Positions 44,479 to 53,736 of a DNA stretch of 64,000 nucleotides are shown here, one piece after another. Position numbers and translations under genes: made by a program. The notes below the pieces were generated by a model that saw only the letters and a list, made by a program, of their open reading frames with translations, was not told the origin of the DNA and made no database searches. Origin of the DNA: Planctomycetota bacterium (GTDB lineage: Bacteria > Planctomycetota > Phycisphaerae > Phycisphaerales > Phycisphaeraceae); assembly GCA_016350165.1 (NCBI GenBank), contig CP066225.1, positions 3,844,001 to 3,908,000 on the forward strand, in the 5' to 3' direction. Each line of letters starts with the position of its first letter. The stretch's first letter is position 1.

Positions 44479-46014
44479 ATGAAGATTCAAACAGACGAAA
44501 TTACTGGTGTAATTAAGAAAGAAGTTGAGAGCTTCGGGCAGGCGCTCGATGTTGCTCAGGTCGGAACAGTTGTCGAAGTCGGTGACGGTATTGCTCGCGT
44601 GTATGGATTGTCAGAAGCAAAAGCTGGCGAAATGCTCGAGTTTGAAGTCGGCGATGGTGAGGCTGTTCGTGGTCAGGTCATGAACCTTGAAGAAGATATC
44701 GTTGGTGCGGTTATCTTCGGTGATTATCTCAAGGTTAGTGAAGGCATGACTGTTAAATCAACCGGCGACTTGCTGAGTGTGCCTGTTGGTGACGCAGTTC
44801 TTGGCCGCGTTGTGAACGCTCTGGGTGAGCCTATCGACGGTAAAGGCCCAATTCAGTCAAGCGAAAATCGTAAGGTCGATATCATCGCTCCCGGCATCGC
44901 AGAACGTCAGCCTGTGACCCAGCCTATGCAGACTGGTGTGAAAGCGGTTGACTCCATGATCCCGATCGGCCGTGGTCAGCGTGAACTGATTATTGGTGAC
45001 CGTAAGACTGGTAAAACTGCAGTTGCAATCGACACCATCATCAACCAGAAAAAATTCGTCGGCACTGAAGACGAAATGGTTTGTATTTACGTTGCAGTCG
45101 GTCAGAAAGACTCGACAGTTGCTGGCGTTGTTGAACAGCTTCGTCAAGCTGGTGCGATGGATTACACCATTGTCGTTAATGCTTCATCTTCAGAAGCTGC
45201 TCCACTTCAGTACATCGCGCCTTACTCTGGTACTGCGATGGGTGAGCACTTTATGTGGCAAGGCAAGCACGTCCTGTGTATCTATGACGACCTTTCCAAG
45301 CAGGCGACTGCATATCGTCAGTTGTCACTGCTACTTAAACGTCCTCCAGGTCGTGAAGCTTATCCTGGTGATGTTTTCTACCTGCACTCTCGTTTGCTCG
45401 AGCGTGCAACCAAGCTCTCTGACGACAACGGCGGCGGTTCACTGACTGCTCTGCCTGTTATCGAAACGCAAGAAGGTGACGTTTCCGCATACATTCCAAC
45501 GAACGTGATTTCCATTACCGACGGCCAGATCTACCTCGAACCAGATCTCTTCTTCGCTGGCGTACGTCCTGCGATTAACGTTGGTATCTCAGTTTCACGT
45601 GTGGGTGGTAACGCTCAGATTAAAGCGATGAAACAGGTTGCAGGCTCCCTGCGTCTTGACCTTGCTGCGTATCGTGAACTCGAAGCATTTGCTCAGCTTG
45701 GTACTGACCTTGACAAGGCAACCCAGTATCAACTCGATAACGGTGCGAAGATGGTTGAACTTCTCAAGCAGCCACAGTTCGTGCCGATGGATGTGATCGA
45801 TCAGGTCATCCAGATCTTCGCAGCTGGCAACCGTTTCCTCGACGACGTTGAGCTTGAACAAGTCCAAAAGTTCTCCGGCGACCTCGTCGAATACTTCAAG
45901 ACACAAGCTGCTGCAGTTCGTGATGAACTCGCTTCAAAGAAAGATATCAAAGGTCTTGAGGAAAAACTTAAGAACGCGATTACTGACTTCAAGAATGGTT
46001 GGTCAGCCAAATAA
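44479..46014 (+). CDS. atpA: ATP synthase alpha subunit
   Basis: 511 aa, normal length. Non-catalytic nucleotide-binding subunit of F1. Walker [10 protein letters not shown] (Lys replaces the usual Gln), the arginine-finger region ([18 protein letters not shown]) and [16 protein letters not shown] are intact. Transcription ends at 46041. The next F1 gene expected in most bacteria (atpG, then atpD) does not follow; atpG is at the front of the cluster and no atpD or atpC exists in the window. Confidence 0.96.
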   Translation: MKIQTDEITGVIKKEVESFGQALDVAQVGTVVEVGDGIARVYGLSEAKAGEMLEFEVGDGEAVRGQVMNLEEDIVGAVIFGDYLKVSEGMTVKSTGDLLSVPVGDAVLGRVVNALGEPIDGKGPIQSSENRKVDIIAPGIAERQPVTQPMQTGVKAVDSMIPIGRGQRELIIGDRKTGKTAVAIDTIINQKKFVGTEDEMVCIYVAVGQKDSTVAGVVEQLRQAGAMDYTIVVNASSSEAAPLQYIAPYSGTAMGEHFMWQGKHVLCIYDDLSKQATAYRQLSLLLKRPPGREAYPGDVFYLHSRLLERATKLSDDNGGGSLTALPVIETQEGDVSAYIPTNVISITDGQIYLEPDLFFAGVRPAINVGISVSRVGGNAQIKAMKQVAGSLRLDLAAYRELEAFAQLGTDLDKATQYQLDNGAKMVELLKQPQFVPMDVIDQVIQIFAAGNRFLDDVELEQVQKFSGDLVEYFKTQAAAVRDELASKKDIKGLEEKLKNAITDFKNGWSAK

Positions 46015-46040
46015 ATTGACCTATTCATCCATGAATCTTC

Positions 46041-46076
46041 AAAACGCTTTACGAGAAATCGTGAAGCGTTTTTTTG
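46041..46076 (+). terminator. terminator of atpA
   Basis: Stem ACGCTTTACGA / TCGTGAAGCGT with loop GAAA, followed by TTTTTTT. Nearly identical to the hairpin at 46981. Confidence 0.9.
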
Positions 46077-46180
46077 TTTTTACTTTTGTAGCGTAACGAT
46101 TATTCCGATTGAGAGTAATGTAACGCCTTTGTTTTATACATGTCGATATCTACGCATTCCTTGATAGGTGACAGAATACG

Positions 46181-46954
46181 ATGAAGGCTGTAATAAAAAA
46201 TCTGTTATATAAAACTAATTATAAATATTGGCTCGACAATCTGGTAAGAAAATTGCGAGATCCTCAATTTGCAAGAAGACTTGATGAAGAGTCAGTTTTT
46301 TATCGTAAGCATATTTGCGTACCTAGTGATGGATTAATATTTGATGTTGGTGTTAATCGAGGTTTTAAAAGTGTTCTTTTCAGGCAAATGGGTGCAAGTG
46401 TTGTTGGTATAGAACCACTGCCTGAATGTATCGATGAATTGGATACACGTTTTTCGAAAGATCCACATTACAAACTAGTTTCTAAAGCACTGGGTGATAG
46501 TGCTGGAACTGCTCAGCTACGTCGCGCTGACGTGAGTGCAATGTGCAGCATGAGTGACGCATGGGTTGACCTTGGTAGAACGAATAAATCAGACTATATT
46601 GAGGTTGAAGTGACCACCTTGGATCAATTGATAGAGCAGTATGGTGAGCCGGATTTTTGTAAGATTGATGTTGAAGGCTATGAACCGGAAGTTTTAGCTG
46701 GTTTAAATACTGGCATAAAAAATTTATCTTTTGAGTTTACTCCCATAATTTCAAAGCTCGGAATTAGCTGTATTAATCATCTTGAGAGTTTGGGAACATA
46801 TGAGTACAACAAATCTGCAATGGATTCAGGCGATATGAAACTCGATTTCAAGGAGTGGCTTGACGCAGAAGCTATGACCAAAATTATGCTCGAAATGGAA
46901 GCCGCTACAGAATGGCAAAAAGCGGGTGATATATATGCGAGACGTGTTGCATAA
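46181..46954 (+). CDS. FkbM-family methyltransferase
   Basis: 257 aa. SAM-binding motif IFDVGVNRGFKS, EPLPECIDEL, then the FkbM core VEVTTLDQLIEQYGEPDFCKIDVEGYEPEVLAGL. FkbM enzymes O-methylate sugars or polyketides, often in surface glycan clusters. The C-terminal ~60 residues diverge. Base composition is noticeably more AT-rich than neighbouring genes. The gene is flanked by two nearly identical terminators, which suggests acquisition as a cassette after atpA. Confidence 0.85.
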   Translation: MKAVIKNLLYKTNYKYWLDNLVRKLRDPQFARRLDEESVFYRKHICVPSDGLIFDVGVNRGFKSVLFRQMGASVVGIEPLPECIDELDTRFSKDPHYKLVSKALGDSAGTAQLRRADVSAMCSMSDAWVDLGRTNKSDYIEVEVTTLDQLIEQYGEPDFCKIDVEGYEPEVLAGLNTGIKNLSFEFTPIISKLGISCINHLESLGTYEYNKSAMDSGDMKLDFKEWLDAEAMTKIMLEMEAATEWQKAGDIYARRVA

Positions 46955-46980
46955 TTGAATCACTTAATATCTAAAATTTT

Positions 46981-47014
46981 TAAACGCTTTACGAAAAATC
47001 GTGAAGCGTTTTTA
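46981..47014 (+). terminator. terminator of the FkbM gene, copy of the atpA terminator
   Basis: ACGCTTTACGA / TCGTGAAGCGT with loop AAAA, then TTTTTA. It differs from the 46041 hairpin at about two positions over ~32 bp. Confidence 0.85.
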
Positions 47015-47397
47015 TTTGCCACAAAAGTCAACAACATTAGGGTTTGAAGCGATAATCAAGGGTATTTTTGTCGCACCAATAAAAAGTCAGGTAACGGCAT
47101 CAATGCATCCCGAGTGTGTTGTATAAATGATTAAAAGATACATCTGTTTGCTTCTAATGAGTCATTTATGCAGCAGGTCAATATGTTTTAGATACAAAGT
47201 TGAATACCGCATATTTGCTGCAATGATTTGGTTCTGTAACTGACAAAGCTCTTCGCATCGGAAAATTGTCTAGCATGCACTCACGTCTACTTTATGTAAT
47301 ACGTGGCTAAGCAGTTGAGCCAAGGTCTTTTCAGCCATTGCACTATATCGCACAACCTTCAGCGATTTCAGCACTACACTAAAACACGGAGTACGAT
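47015..47397. other. intergenic region
   Basis: About 380 bp upstream of a secreted protein gene. No ORF, repeat or strong hairpin recognised. Confidence 0.35.
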
Positions 47398-48102
47398 TTG
47401 AAAAACGTTCTATTTAAACTGACTGCTACAGTCGGCGCATCGATTGTAATGATCTATCTTGCAGTTAGTGTTGCAGGTGCTGCAACTTACAACCCAATTC
47501 GAGACGGTGTGCCTGATGGTACTCTTTTTGAAGACGCATTCGGCTCCAGTCCAGATTACGTCGGCACAGCGCGTACCGGCGGCTATGTCTTCACCGTCAA
47601 TGATCCTGACGCAACCATTACTGAAGTTCACAAAGTTACCGATGCAACCGGTGCTAATGAAACGATTCAGATTTGGGATGTATCCAACAATGAATTAATT
47701 TATTCGTTGGACACAACTGGTACGTCATTTGATTGGGTCACATTCGAACTCGATAACCCAATAGATCTGCAGCAGGGCAATCAGTACGCAGTACTTCTAA
47801 GCGGCGAAGCCAATACAAACTATCGAGAAGCTGATCTTGAAGATGAAAGTCAATTAGCGCCGGGTGGATTCATTTTTACAGATGACGCGATCTCTTATGA
47901 CTATGGTTTTGTCGATCGAGATGGCTTCACTAACTTCGGCCCTGAAAATGATTTTGATACATTCACAACAGGCGTTGTAGGCGTTGTCGATATCGGTATT
48001 GATTTTGGCGAAGGAGATAATCCAGTGGCCGTTCCTACACCTGCAGCGTTTGGTCTAGGTGGTCTTATGCTTGGATTCTTGGCCATGCGTAGGCGAAACT
48101 AA
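47398..48102 (+). CDS. secreted protein with VPTPAA-type C-terminal sorting signal
   Basis: 234 aa from TTG 47398 with ACGGAG upstream. Signal peptide (TATVGASIVMIYLAVSVAGAA), a beta-rich domain with choice-of-anchor-like strands (FVNDPDATITEVHKV, VTFELDNPIDLQQGNQYAVLLSG), and the tail VPTPAAFGLGGLMLGFLAMRRR, a PTPAA variant of PEP-CTERM, the same class as the 25762 gene. Closed by a strong hairpin terminator at 48141. Confidence 0.7.
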   Translation: MKNVLFKLTATVGASIVMIYLAVSVAGAATYNPIRDGVPDGTLFEDAFGSSPDYVGTARTGGYVFTVNDPDATITEVHKVTDATGANETIQIWDVSNNELIYSLDTTGTSFDWVTFELDNPIDLQQGNQYAVLLSGEANTNYREADLEDESQLAPGGFIFTDDAISYDYGFVDRDGFTNFGPENDFDTFTTGVVGVVDIGIDFGEGDNPVAVPTPAAFGLGGLMLGFLAMRRRN

Positions 48103-48140
48103 CAATAATAAATTTTTAGACATCAATAATGATGATTTTA

Positions 48141-48172
48141 AAGCATATTGTGTAACACAATATGCTTTTTTT
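48141..48172 (+). terminator. terminator of the 47398 gene
   Basis: Stem AAGCATATTGTG / CACAATATGCTT with a 3-nt loop, then TTTTTTT. Confidence 0.9.
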
Positions 48173-48359
48173 GTTATCCCATCTTCAATTATCTTTCAAC
48201 CTTGCATATCAGATCAGGTGGAAATGCATATGTGCGGGTACTCATAAGAAGGCCATAGAACTTTTCATGCTGAGGATTAAAATGCGAGATGTTATACGTG
48301 TGGAAGTTTGATTTCTAGCATCATCCATCATTTAGCATGTATTAGTTGGGAGTTTTTTA

Positions 48360-48590
48360 GTGTTTTTAATATTCGCAATTTTGCTTGTTGTTGTCGTCAA
48401 CTTAGCTGGAGCAATCTTTTGGGTATTCATGCTCATCGATTGCTGTAAAAAAGATTTTAAAGGCAACGACAAGGTGGTTTGGATTGTATTGATGTGTTTA
48501 ACTGCATGGATTGGTGCATTGATCTACTATTTCATAGGCCGAGATCGCGCATTAGCATCTGCCGCATCAGCGATACCAGGCAACGAATAA
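48360..48590 (+). CDS. PLDc_N-like small membrane protein, copy 1
   Basis: 76 aa from GTG 48360 with GGGAG ten bases upstream. Two transmembrane helices joined by DCCKKDFKGNDKVVWIVL, matching the PLDc_N family (LIDxxxxDFxGNDKxxW...GxxxYxxIGR), small membrane modules seen free-standing or at the N-terminus of phospholipase D-like proteins. Function unclear. A paralogue follows. Confidence 0.75.
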   Translation: MFLIFAILLVVVVNLAGAIFWVFMLIDCCKKDFKGNDKVVWIVLMCLTAWIGALIYYFIGRDRALASAASAIPGNE

Positions 48591-48644
48591 CATGGTATTC
48601 GTCACATCACTTTGCTACGCTTATAGGAGATCTAAAGGAACCTC

Positions 48645-48911
48645 ATGATGCTCGATATTTCATTATTCATCGCACAGGCTGAAGCCATCCCAATTTTTGG
48701 TGGCCTGATTTTCTTTGGAATCATAAGTTTCTGTGGCCTTCTTAGTCTTGTCAGTTTCGCATTCTGGATTTGGGCACTCGTTGACTGTTGCTCAAAAGAT
48801 TTCAAAGACAATGACAAGATTGTTTGGATCTTGGTCATTGTCTTTACCTATTGGATCGGCGCACTCATTTACTTCCTGATAGGACGCCAAAAAGCGATTG
48901 AGCAGAATTAA
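48645..48911 (+). CDS. PLDc_N-like small membrane protein, copy 2
   Basis: 88 aa. The same core DCCSKDFKDNDKIVWILV...GALIYFLIGRQ as copy 1, with a longer N-terminus that may add a third hydrophobic stretch. AAGGA precedes the ATG. The pair is 54 bp apart and probably one transcription unit: a tandem duplication. Confidence 0.75.
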   Translation: MMLDISLFIAQAEAIPIFGGLIFFGIISFCGLLSLVSFAFWIWALVDCCSKDFKDNDKIVWILVIVFTYWIGALIYFLIGRQKAIEQN

Positions 48912-49355
48912 TCGCACTGAAATCGTGCTTATTGCAGGGGGTGGCGCGAGGGTAAACACTGAGTGCAGCCATCGCTGTTCATGCTAGATTGGTACTATTA
49001 GAAATGCTAATCTTCGGTTAGACCCTTCGTTATACGGTATTCGTACAAAAAGTACATTTAATCTTTTTGTGGAAACATCGTAATAAACATATGTTTTTAA
49101 CTGTGTTGGAATTATGTGAATAGAGACTGGGTGTGTGCATTTCGAACGGGGAATATGCTATGCTGGCTTTAAAACAGTAGAAAATGAGCAATATGGGCGA
49201 TAATTTCCCATATAACGGGATTGTTTCGCTATGCGGTATCAGTTCAATCTCTGTGGTGTGAATGTAGTTCATGATGGGTAGCGAAAAGTCGCAAAGGCTT
49301 CTAAACTACATTTGAGAACGCTTTTAAGAATTTTGGTTTGGTAGAAAGTAGGAAC
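48912..49355. other. intergenic region upstream of gltA
   Basis: About 440 bp. It contains a weak palindrome-like CTAATCTTCGGTTAG at 49007-49021 (12 of 15 matches to the stop-codon palindrome, but 96 bp after the nearest stop). It must hold the gltA promoter. Nothing else seen. Confidence 0.35.
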
Positions 49356-50654
49356 ATGGATAACGCGATCATGAGTGATTCGGCCAAGATATCGTTGCCT
49401 GACGGGCAAATCTTCGAGGCACCAGTCAACATCGGGACTGAGCAGGAAAAGTCTATCGACATAACTAAACTGCGCGGTCAGACCGGCTACATTACACTTG
49501 ACCCCGGATATCGTAACACGGGTTCTGTAGCTTCAAACATCACATTCATCGATGGTGAGAAGGGGATTCTTCGTTACCGTGGCATCCCTATCGAGCAGCT
49601 CGCTGAGAAGTCTACGTTCATCGAAACAGCACAACTTCTTATCTACGGCGAACTGCCCACCAAAGACCAAATCGCACGCTTCCGTGAACTGCTCACTATG
49701 GAGCAGAACATTCACGAAGGTCTGCGTAACTCCTTTGACGGTTTCCCAGCCAACGGCCACCCAATGGCGATCCTCTCCGCAATGATTAATGCTGTCAGTT
49801 GTTATCACCCTGACATCATGGAGATGGAAGACGAATTCAGCTTCGAAAAAGCTGCTGCTCGTCTCATGGCTAAAGTCAGAACCGTCGCTGCAGCCGCATA
49901 CAAGACATCCATCGGGCATCGTATTATGTACCCTCGCCCCGACCTGTCTTATTGTGCAAACTTCCTGCACATGATGTTCTCCATCCCACACATGGAGTAC
50001 TGCCCAGACCCTGACGTTGTTCAGGCTCTGAACCAGATCCTCCTCCTTCACGCTGACCACGAACAGAACTGTTCAACGTCAACCGTGCGTATGGTGGGCT
50101 CATCAGGTGCGAACCTCTTCGCTTCCTGTGCAGCAGGCGTCTGTGCTCTTTGGGGGCCACTCCACGGTGGTGCAAACGTTGCTGTCCTCAAGCAGCTCAG
50201 CGAGATTCAGCGTAGCGGCGTCAACGTGTCTGACTACGTCGAAAACGTCAAGCAAACCAAAGGCAAGCTCTTCGGCTTCGGACACGGCGTCTACAAGAAC
50301 TTCGACCCACGTGCCAAGATCCTTAAGGCATCAGCAGACAAGGTCCTCGCTAAGCTCGGCGTCAACGACCCACTGCTCGACATCGCTCGTCGTCTCGAAG
50401 AAGCAGCTCTCTCTGATGATTACTTCATCAGCCGTAAGCTGTATCCGAACGTCGACTTCTATTCAGGGATCATCATGAGAGCAATGGGGATACCTGTGAA
50501 CATGTTCACAGTTATGTTCGCCATCGGTCGTATGCCTGGTTGGATCGCTAACTGGAAGGAAGTTCAGGATCAGAAGTCCAGCATTTATCGGCCACGCCAG
50601 CTCTTCACAGGCCCAGCCGTTCGCGAGTACGTTCCACTCGATAAGCGTGGTTAA
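49356..50654 (+). CDS. gltA: citrate synthase
   Basis: 432 aa from ATG 49356 (AGGA upstream; TTG 49338 also in frame). Condenses acetyl-CoA with oxaloacetate. The catalytic His in LLHADHEQNCSTSTVR, His in GPLHGGAN/GHGVYKNFDPRA and Asp in YPNVDFYSG are present, as is the C-terminal RPRQLFTG arm. It is a type II-like length with the N-terminal beta domain (PGYRNTGSVASNITFIDGEKGILRYRG). With acs it would let the cell oxidise acetate. Confidence 0.96.
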   Translation: MDNAIMSDSAKISLPDGQIFEAPVNIGTEQEKSIDITKLRGQTGYITLDPGYRNTGSVASNITFIDGEKGILRYRGIPIEQLAEKSTFIETAQLLIYGELPTKDQIARFRELLTMEQNIHEGLRNSFDGFPANGHPMAILSAMINAVSCYHPDIMEMEDEFSFEKAAARLMAKVRTVAAAAYKTSIGHRIMYPRPDLSYCANFLHMMFSIPHMEYCPDPDVVQALNQILLLHADHEQNCSTSTVRMVGSSGANLFASCAAGVCALWGPLHGGANVAVLKQLSEIQRSGVNVSDYVENVKQTKGKLFGFGHGVYKNFDPRAKILKASADKVLAKLGVNDPLLDIARRLEEAALSDDYFISRKLYPNVDFYSGIIMRAMGIPVNMFTVMFAIGRMPGWIANWKEVQDQKSSIYRPRQLFTGPAVREYVPLDKRG

Positions 50655-50973
50655 TTAACGTAACTCGGAAAATAAAGACGATAAGGTTAAACCCACAGGT
50701 CCAGTGCCTGTGGGTTTTTTCTGTTATACAGACGTCTGCCTTCGACTTGCTATTTAGGCTTTAAACCCTGCGAAGTGGTGAATAACTCAACACTTTGCCG
50801 ACTGTCATATAAAGCAGAATCCTCTGATCTCGTAGTGGTTGCGGAATAAACAACAGGTTCATATCAGTTTTTCACTTGTGATGCGTAGCAATTGGGCAGG
50901 GGGGCGAGCTATGGTTGTTGGGTCTTAGATTCATAATCAAACGGATGGGATTGCTTCAGCATTGGAGTCACGA
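50655..50973. other. intergenic region
   Basis: About 320 bp with the gltA terminator at 50690. The rest probably holds the promoter of the polyferredoxin fusion; no other features recognised. Confidence 0.35.
50690..50722 (+). terminator. terminator of gltA
   Basis: Stem AAACCCACAGG / CCTGTGGGTTT followed by a run of T residues. Confidence 0.9.
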
Positions 50974-53679
50974 ATGGTTTCAAGTACAACAGGTAAAAAA
51001 CGTGGTCATGGAGGAGGATGGTTTGGACGCTACGTCAATTGGCTGCACACACGTTGGCCTGCTGGTACTGTCGAGAAACTTCCAGAAGTCGCGCCAGATG
51101 GCACAACCAATGTTAACGGCCTCTACGTCGTCGGTGATCTCACCGGCGTCCCACTACTCAAATTCTCTGCAGATACAGGTGCGAAAGCCGTCAAGCAAAT
51201 CCTTGCAGATCCAAGTTTTCAAAACCGCAAACAAAATGAATCCATCTACGACATCATCATCGTTGGCGGCGGTGTCTCCGGCTTCGCCGCGGCAATAGAA
51301 GCGAAGAAAGCAGGTCTTACTTATAAACTCTTTGAGGCAAGTGAAGCATTCTCAACCATCGTTAACTTTCCCAAAGGCAAACCTATCTTCACTTACCCCA
51401 CCGACATGACACCTGAAGGTGATCTACAATTTCATGAAAAATCTGCAATAAAAGAAGGACTTGTTGAAGATCTTCAAGAACAAATTGCTAATCATGGGAT
51501 AGAGCCAACCTATGCACGCGTTGAGTACATTAAACGTGGCAAGGGGAAACTATTTGAAGCGAAGATTGCACAAGCGAATGTAAAAGCTGATGGCAAAGAT
51601 ATACCTGACACGATTCGAGCGCATCGTGTCATCGTTGGTATCGGTCGTTCAGGTAACTTCCGCAAACTCGGCGCTCCCGGCGAAGATCTCGACAAAGTCT
51701 CTAACCGTCTGTTTGACCCCAAGGACTATATGGGCAAGGATGTCGCTGTCGTAGGTGGAGGTGACTCCGCACTTGAAGCAGCAATTGCGCTCGCATCTAA
51801 CGGTGCGAACGTCACAGTCAGTTACCGTAAGCCTGAGTTTTCTAGACCAAAACCTGAAAATATCGACAAGCTTAAAATGCTCGCAGCTAACCCTGGGTTA
51901 GAGGTTGATATTGAACACCCAACAAGTGAGCGTGTTACCACAGCCTCAGGCCGCTTCATGCGTGAAGATCAAGTAGCCGAACAATGCAAGCACTGCGGCG
52001 GCAGCCTTGTTGGCGAACCACCCGAAGGCAACTGTCCAAACTGTGGCCATCACTATCGAAAATTTGAAGGCGCACTTCGTCTCATGATGGCCTCGAAAGT
52101 AAAGGAAATTACAGACGATACCATCACTATCACCGACGCAGATGGTAACGATGAACAATTACACAATGACTCAGTTTTTAGCATGATTGGCCGCGAAGCT
52201 CCCCTCGACTTCTTCCGTCGTAGCGGCGTTCACATTCGTGGTGAATGGACCGGTAAATTCGTCACAATCATGATCCTTTTCATCATCTTTTGCTTCTGGC
52301 TTTATCACTGGAAAGGCGAAAAAGCCATCCCTGTCGCGGGTATGCTCGGCTCCGTCGCTCAACAAGTCGAAAACGTTACAGGCCTCACTTTCTTCGATGA
52401 ACTCATCAATCCCGAACCCGGCTCGATCCTCGATCGTTGGTTCGGCGATGAAACCATGATGGGCAGCATGATGGAAGGCATCAAAGATCAACGTGGTACC
52501 TTCGGCGTCGTTCTAACCAGCGCTAGTGCCCCCGCCTTCTACTACACACTCGCATACTCAATCATCGTCGTAACTTTCGGTATCCGGCGCATCCGGCGAA
52601 GGCGCACGCCGTATATCAAAGTTCAAACACTCTCACTCATGCTCATTCAAACCATTCCGCTTTTCATCCTCCCCGAGATCGCATTACCCATCCTCGGTTA
52701 CTACGGCGTCTTCGATTCTGGTGCATGGGCTTGGTTTGCAGACCAACTCTTCCCCGTCGTTGATTACGGCCATGGACGTGAATACTGGCGTGCCTACGGC
52801 CTCATCCTCGCATGGCCTCTCTTCGTCTATAACTGGTTCACCGACGCGCCGCTTTGGGGATGGCTCATCATCGGCTTCCTCCAAACATTCGTACTCATCC
52901 CACTACTCATTCGCCGCTTCGGCAAAGGCGCATATTGTGGTTGGATCTGTTCGTGTGGCGCACTTGCTGAAACACTTGGCGACATGCATCGTCACAAAAT
53001 GCCACACGGCCCCAAATGGAACCGACTCAACATGGTCGGCCAATTCATCCTCTGGATCGGCCTCTTTATGTTCCTCCTTCGCATCATCGGTTGGATCTTC
53101 CCCAACTCACCCATCGGCGGCATCTTCTACGTCATGTTCACAGGCAAAATACACTATGAAACATGGCCTATTTACCTCCAATGGATTGGTTGGCTCTTTC
53201 AAATCTTCAACTACCAATGGTTCGTTGACCTTCTCCTCGCAGGCGTCGTCGGTTACGGCCTCTATTTTATGTACTCAGGTCGTATGTGGTGTCGCTTTGC
53301 TTGCCCACTCGCAGCACTCATGCACATCTATGCTCGCTTCAGCAAGTTCCGCATTCTCTCTGAAAAGAAAAAATGTATTTCATGCAACGTCTGCACAAGT
53401 GTCTGCCATCAAGGCATTGACATTATGAACTTCGCAAACAAAGGCCTTCCCATGGAAGACCCCGAATGTGTTCGTTGCAGTGCCTGTGTTCAAAGTTGTC
53501 CAACCGGCGTACTAACCTTCGGCCGCATTGATCGCCGAACCGGTGTCGTCATCGGTAAAGACAAACTTGCAGCCTCGCCCGTGCAGATTGTTGAAATGTC
53601 TCTCAACGGCAAAAAGATGCCGAACCGTGTCGAAGGACTCATGAATAAATCCAAGAAAATGCCTGGAAAAGAAGATTAA
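50974..53679 (+). CDS. flavoprotein - zinc-ribbon - membrane polyferredoxin fusion
   Basis: 901 aa from ATG 50974 (GGAG six bases upstream). Layout: residues ~35-80 resemble the end of a thioredoxin-reductase FAD domain (NVNGLYVVGDLTGVPLL). ~90-420 is a flavin pyridine-nucleotide oxidoreductase with two GxGxxG loops (VGGGVSGFAAAIEA, VGGGDSALEAA) and a rubredoxin-like zinc ribbon (CKHCGG...CPNCGHHY). ~435-780 holds several transmembrane helices with Cys motifs CGWICSCG and CRFACPL. ~790-850 is a 2[4Fe-4S] ferredoxin (CISCNVCTSVCHQGID, CVRCSACVQSCPTGVL). The second half resembles NapH/CcoG-type polyferredoxins. Inferred role: electron transfer between NAD(P)H and a membrane or periplasmic acceptor. 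Confidence 0.85.
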   Translation: MVSSTTGKKRGHGGGWFGRYVNWLHTRWPAGTVEKLPEVAPDGTTNVNGLYVVGDLTGVPLLKFSADTGAKAVKQILADPSFQNRKQNESIYDIIIVGGGVSGFAAAIEAKKAGLTYKLFEASEAFSTIVNFPKGKPIFTYPTDMTPEGDLQFHEKSAIKEGLVEDLQEQIANHGIEPTYARVEYIKRGKGKLFEAKIAQANVKADGKDIPDTIRAHRVIVGIGRSGNFRKLGAPGEDLDKVSNRLFDPKDYMGKDVAVVGGGDSALEAAIALASNGANVTVSYRKPEFSRPKPENIDKLKMLAANPGLEVDIEHPTSERVTTASGRFMREDQVAEQCKHCGGSLVGEPPEGNCPNCGHHYRKFEGALRLMMASKVKEITDDTITITDADGNDEQLHNDSVFSMIGREAPLDFFRRSGVHIRGEWTGKFVTIMILFIIFCFWLYHWKGEKAIPVAGMLGSVAQQVENVTGLTFFDELINPEPGSILDRWFGDETMMGSMMEGIKDQRGTFGVVLTSASAPAFYYTLAYSIIVVTFGIRRIRRRRTPYIKVQTLSLMLIQTIPLFILPEIALPILGYYGVFDSGAWAWFADQLFPVVDYGHGREYWRAYGLILAWPLFVYNWFTDAPLWGWLIIGFLQTFVLIPLLIRRFGKGAYCGWICSCGALAETLGDMHRHKMPHGPKWNRLNMVGQFILWIGLFMFLLRIIGWIFPNSPIGGIFYVMFTGKIHYETWPIYLQWIGWLFQIFNYQWFVDLLLAGVVGYGLYFMYSGRMWCRFACPLAALMHIYARFSKFRILSEKKKCISCNVCTSVCHQGIDIMNFANKGLPMEDPECVRCSACVQSCPTGVLTFGRIDRRTGVVIGKDKLAASPVQIVEMSLNGKKMPNRVEGLMNKSKKMPGKED

Positions 53680-53736
53680 ATCGCGATTTGTAGCATCAAA
53701 AATATACACTCGCGCATAAAGAATTTGAGGATTAAA

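Noticed and set aside
46181-46954. Mobile element carrying the FkbM gene
   Set aside because: No transposase, integrase or terminal inverted repeats; only the duplicated terminator supports transfer, so it is reported as a finding and not as a mobile element.
52721-53428. 235-codon Ser-rich frame inside the polyferredoxin fusion
   Set aside because: Shadow frame; the real frame has Cys motifs and transmembrane helices over the same bases.
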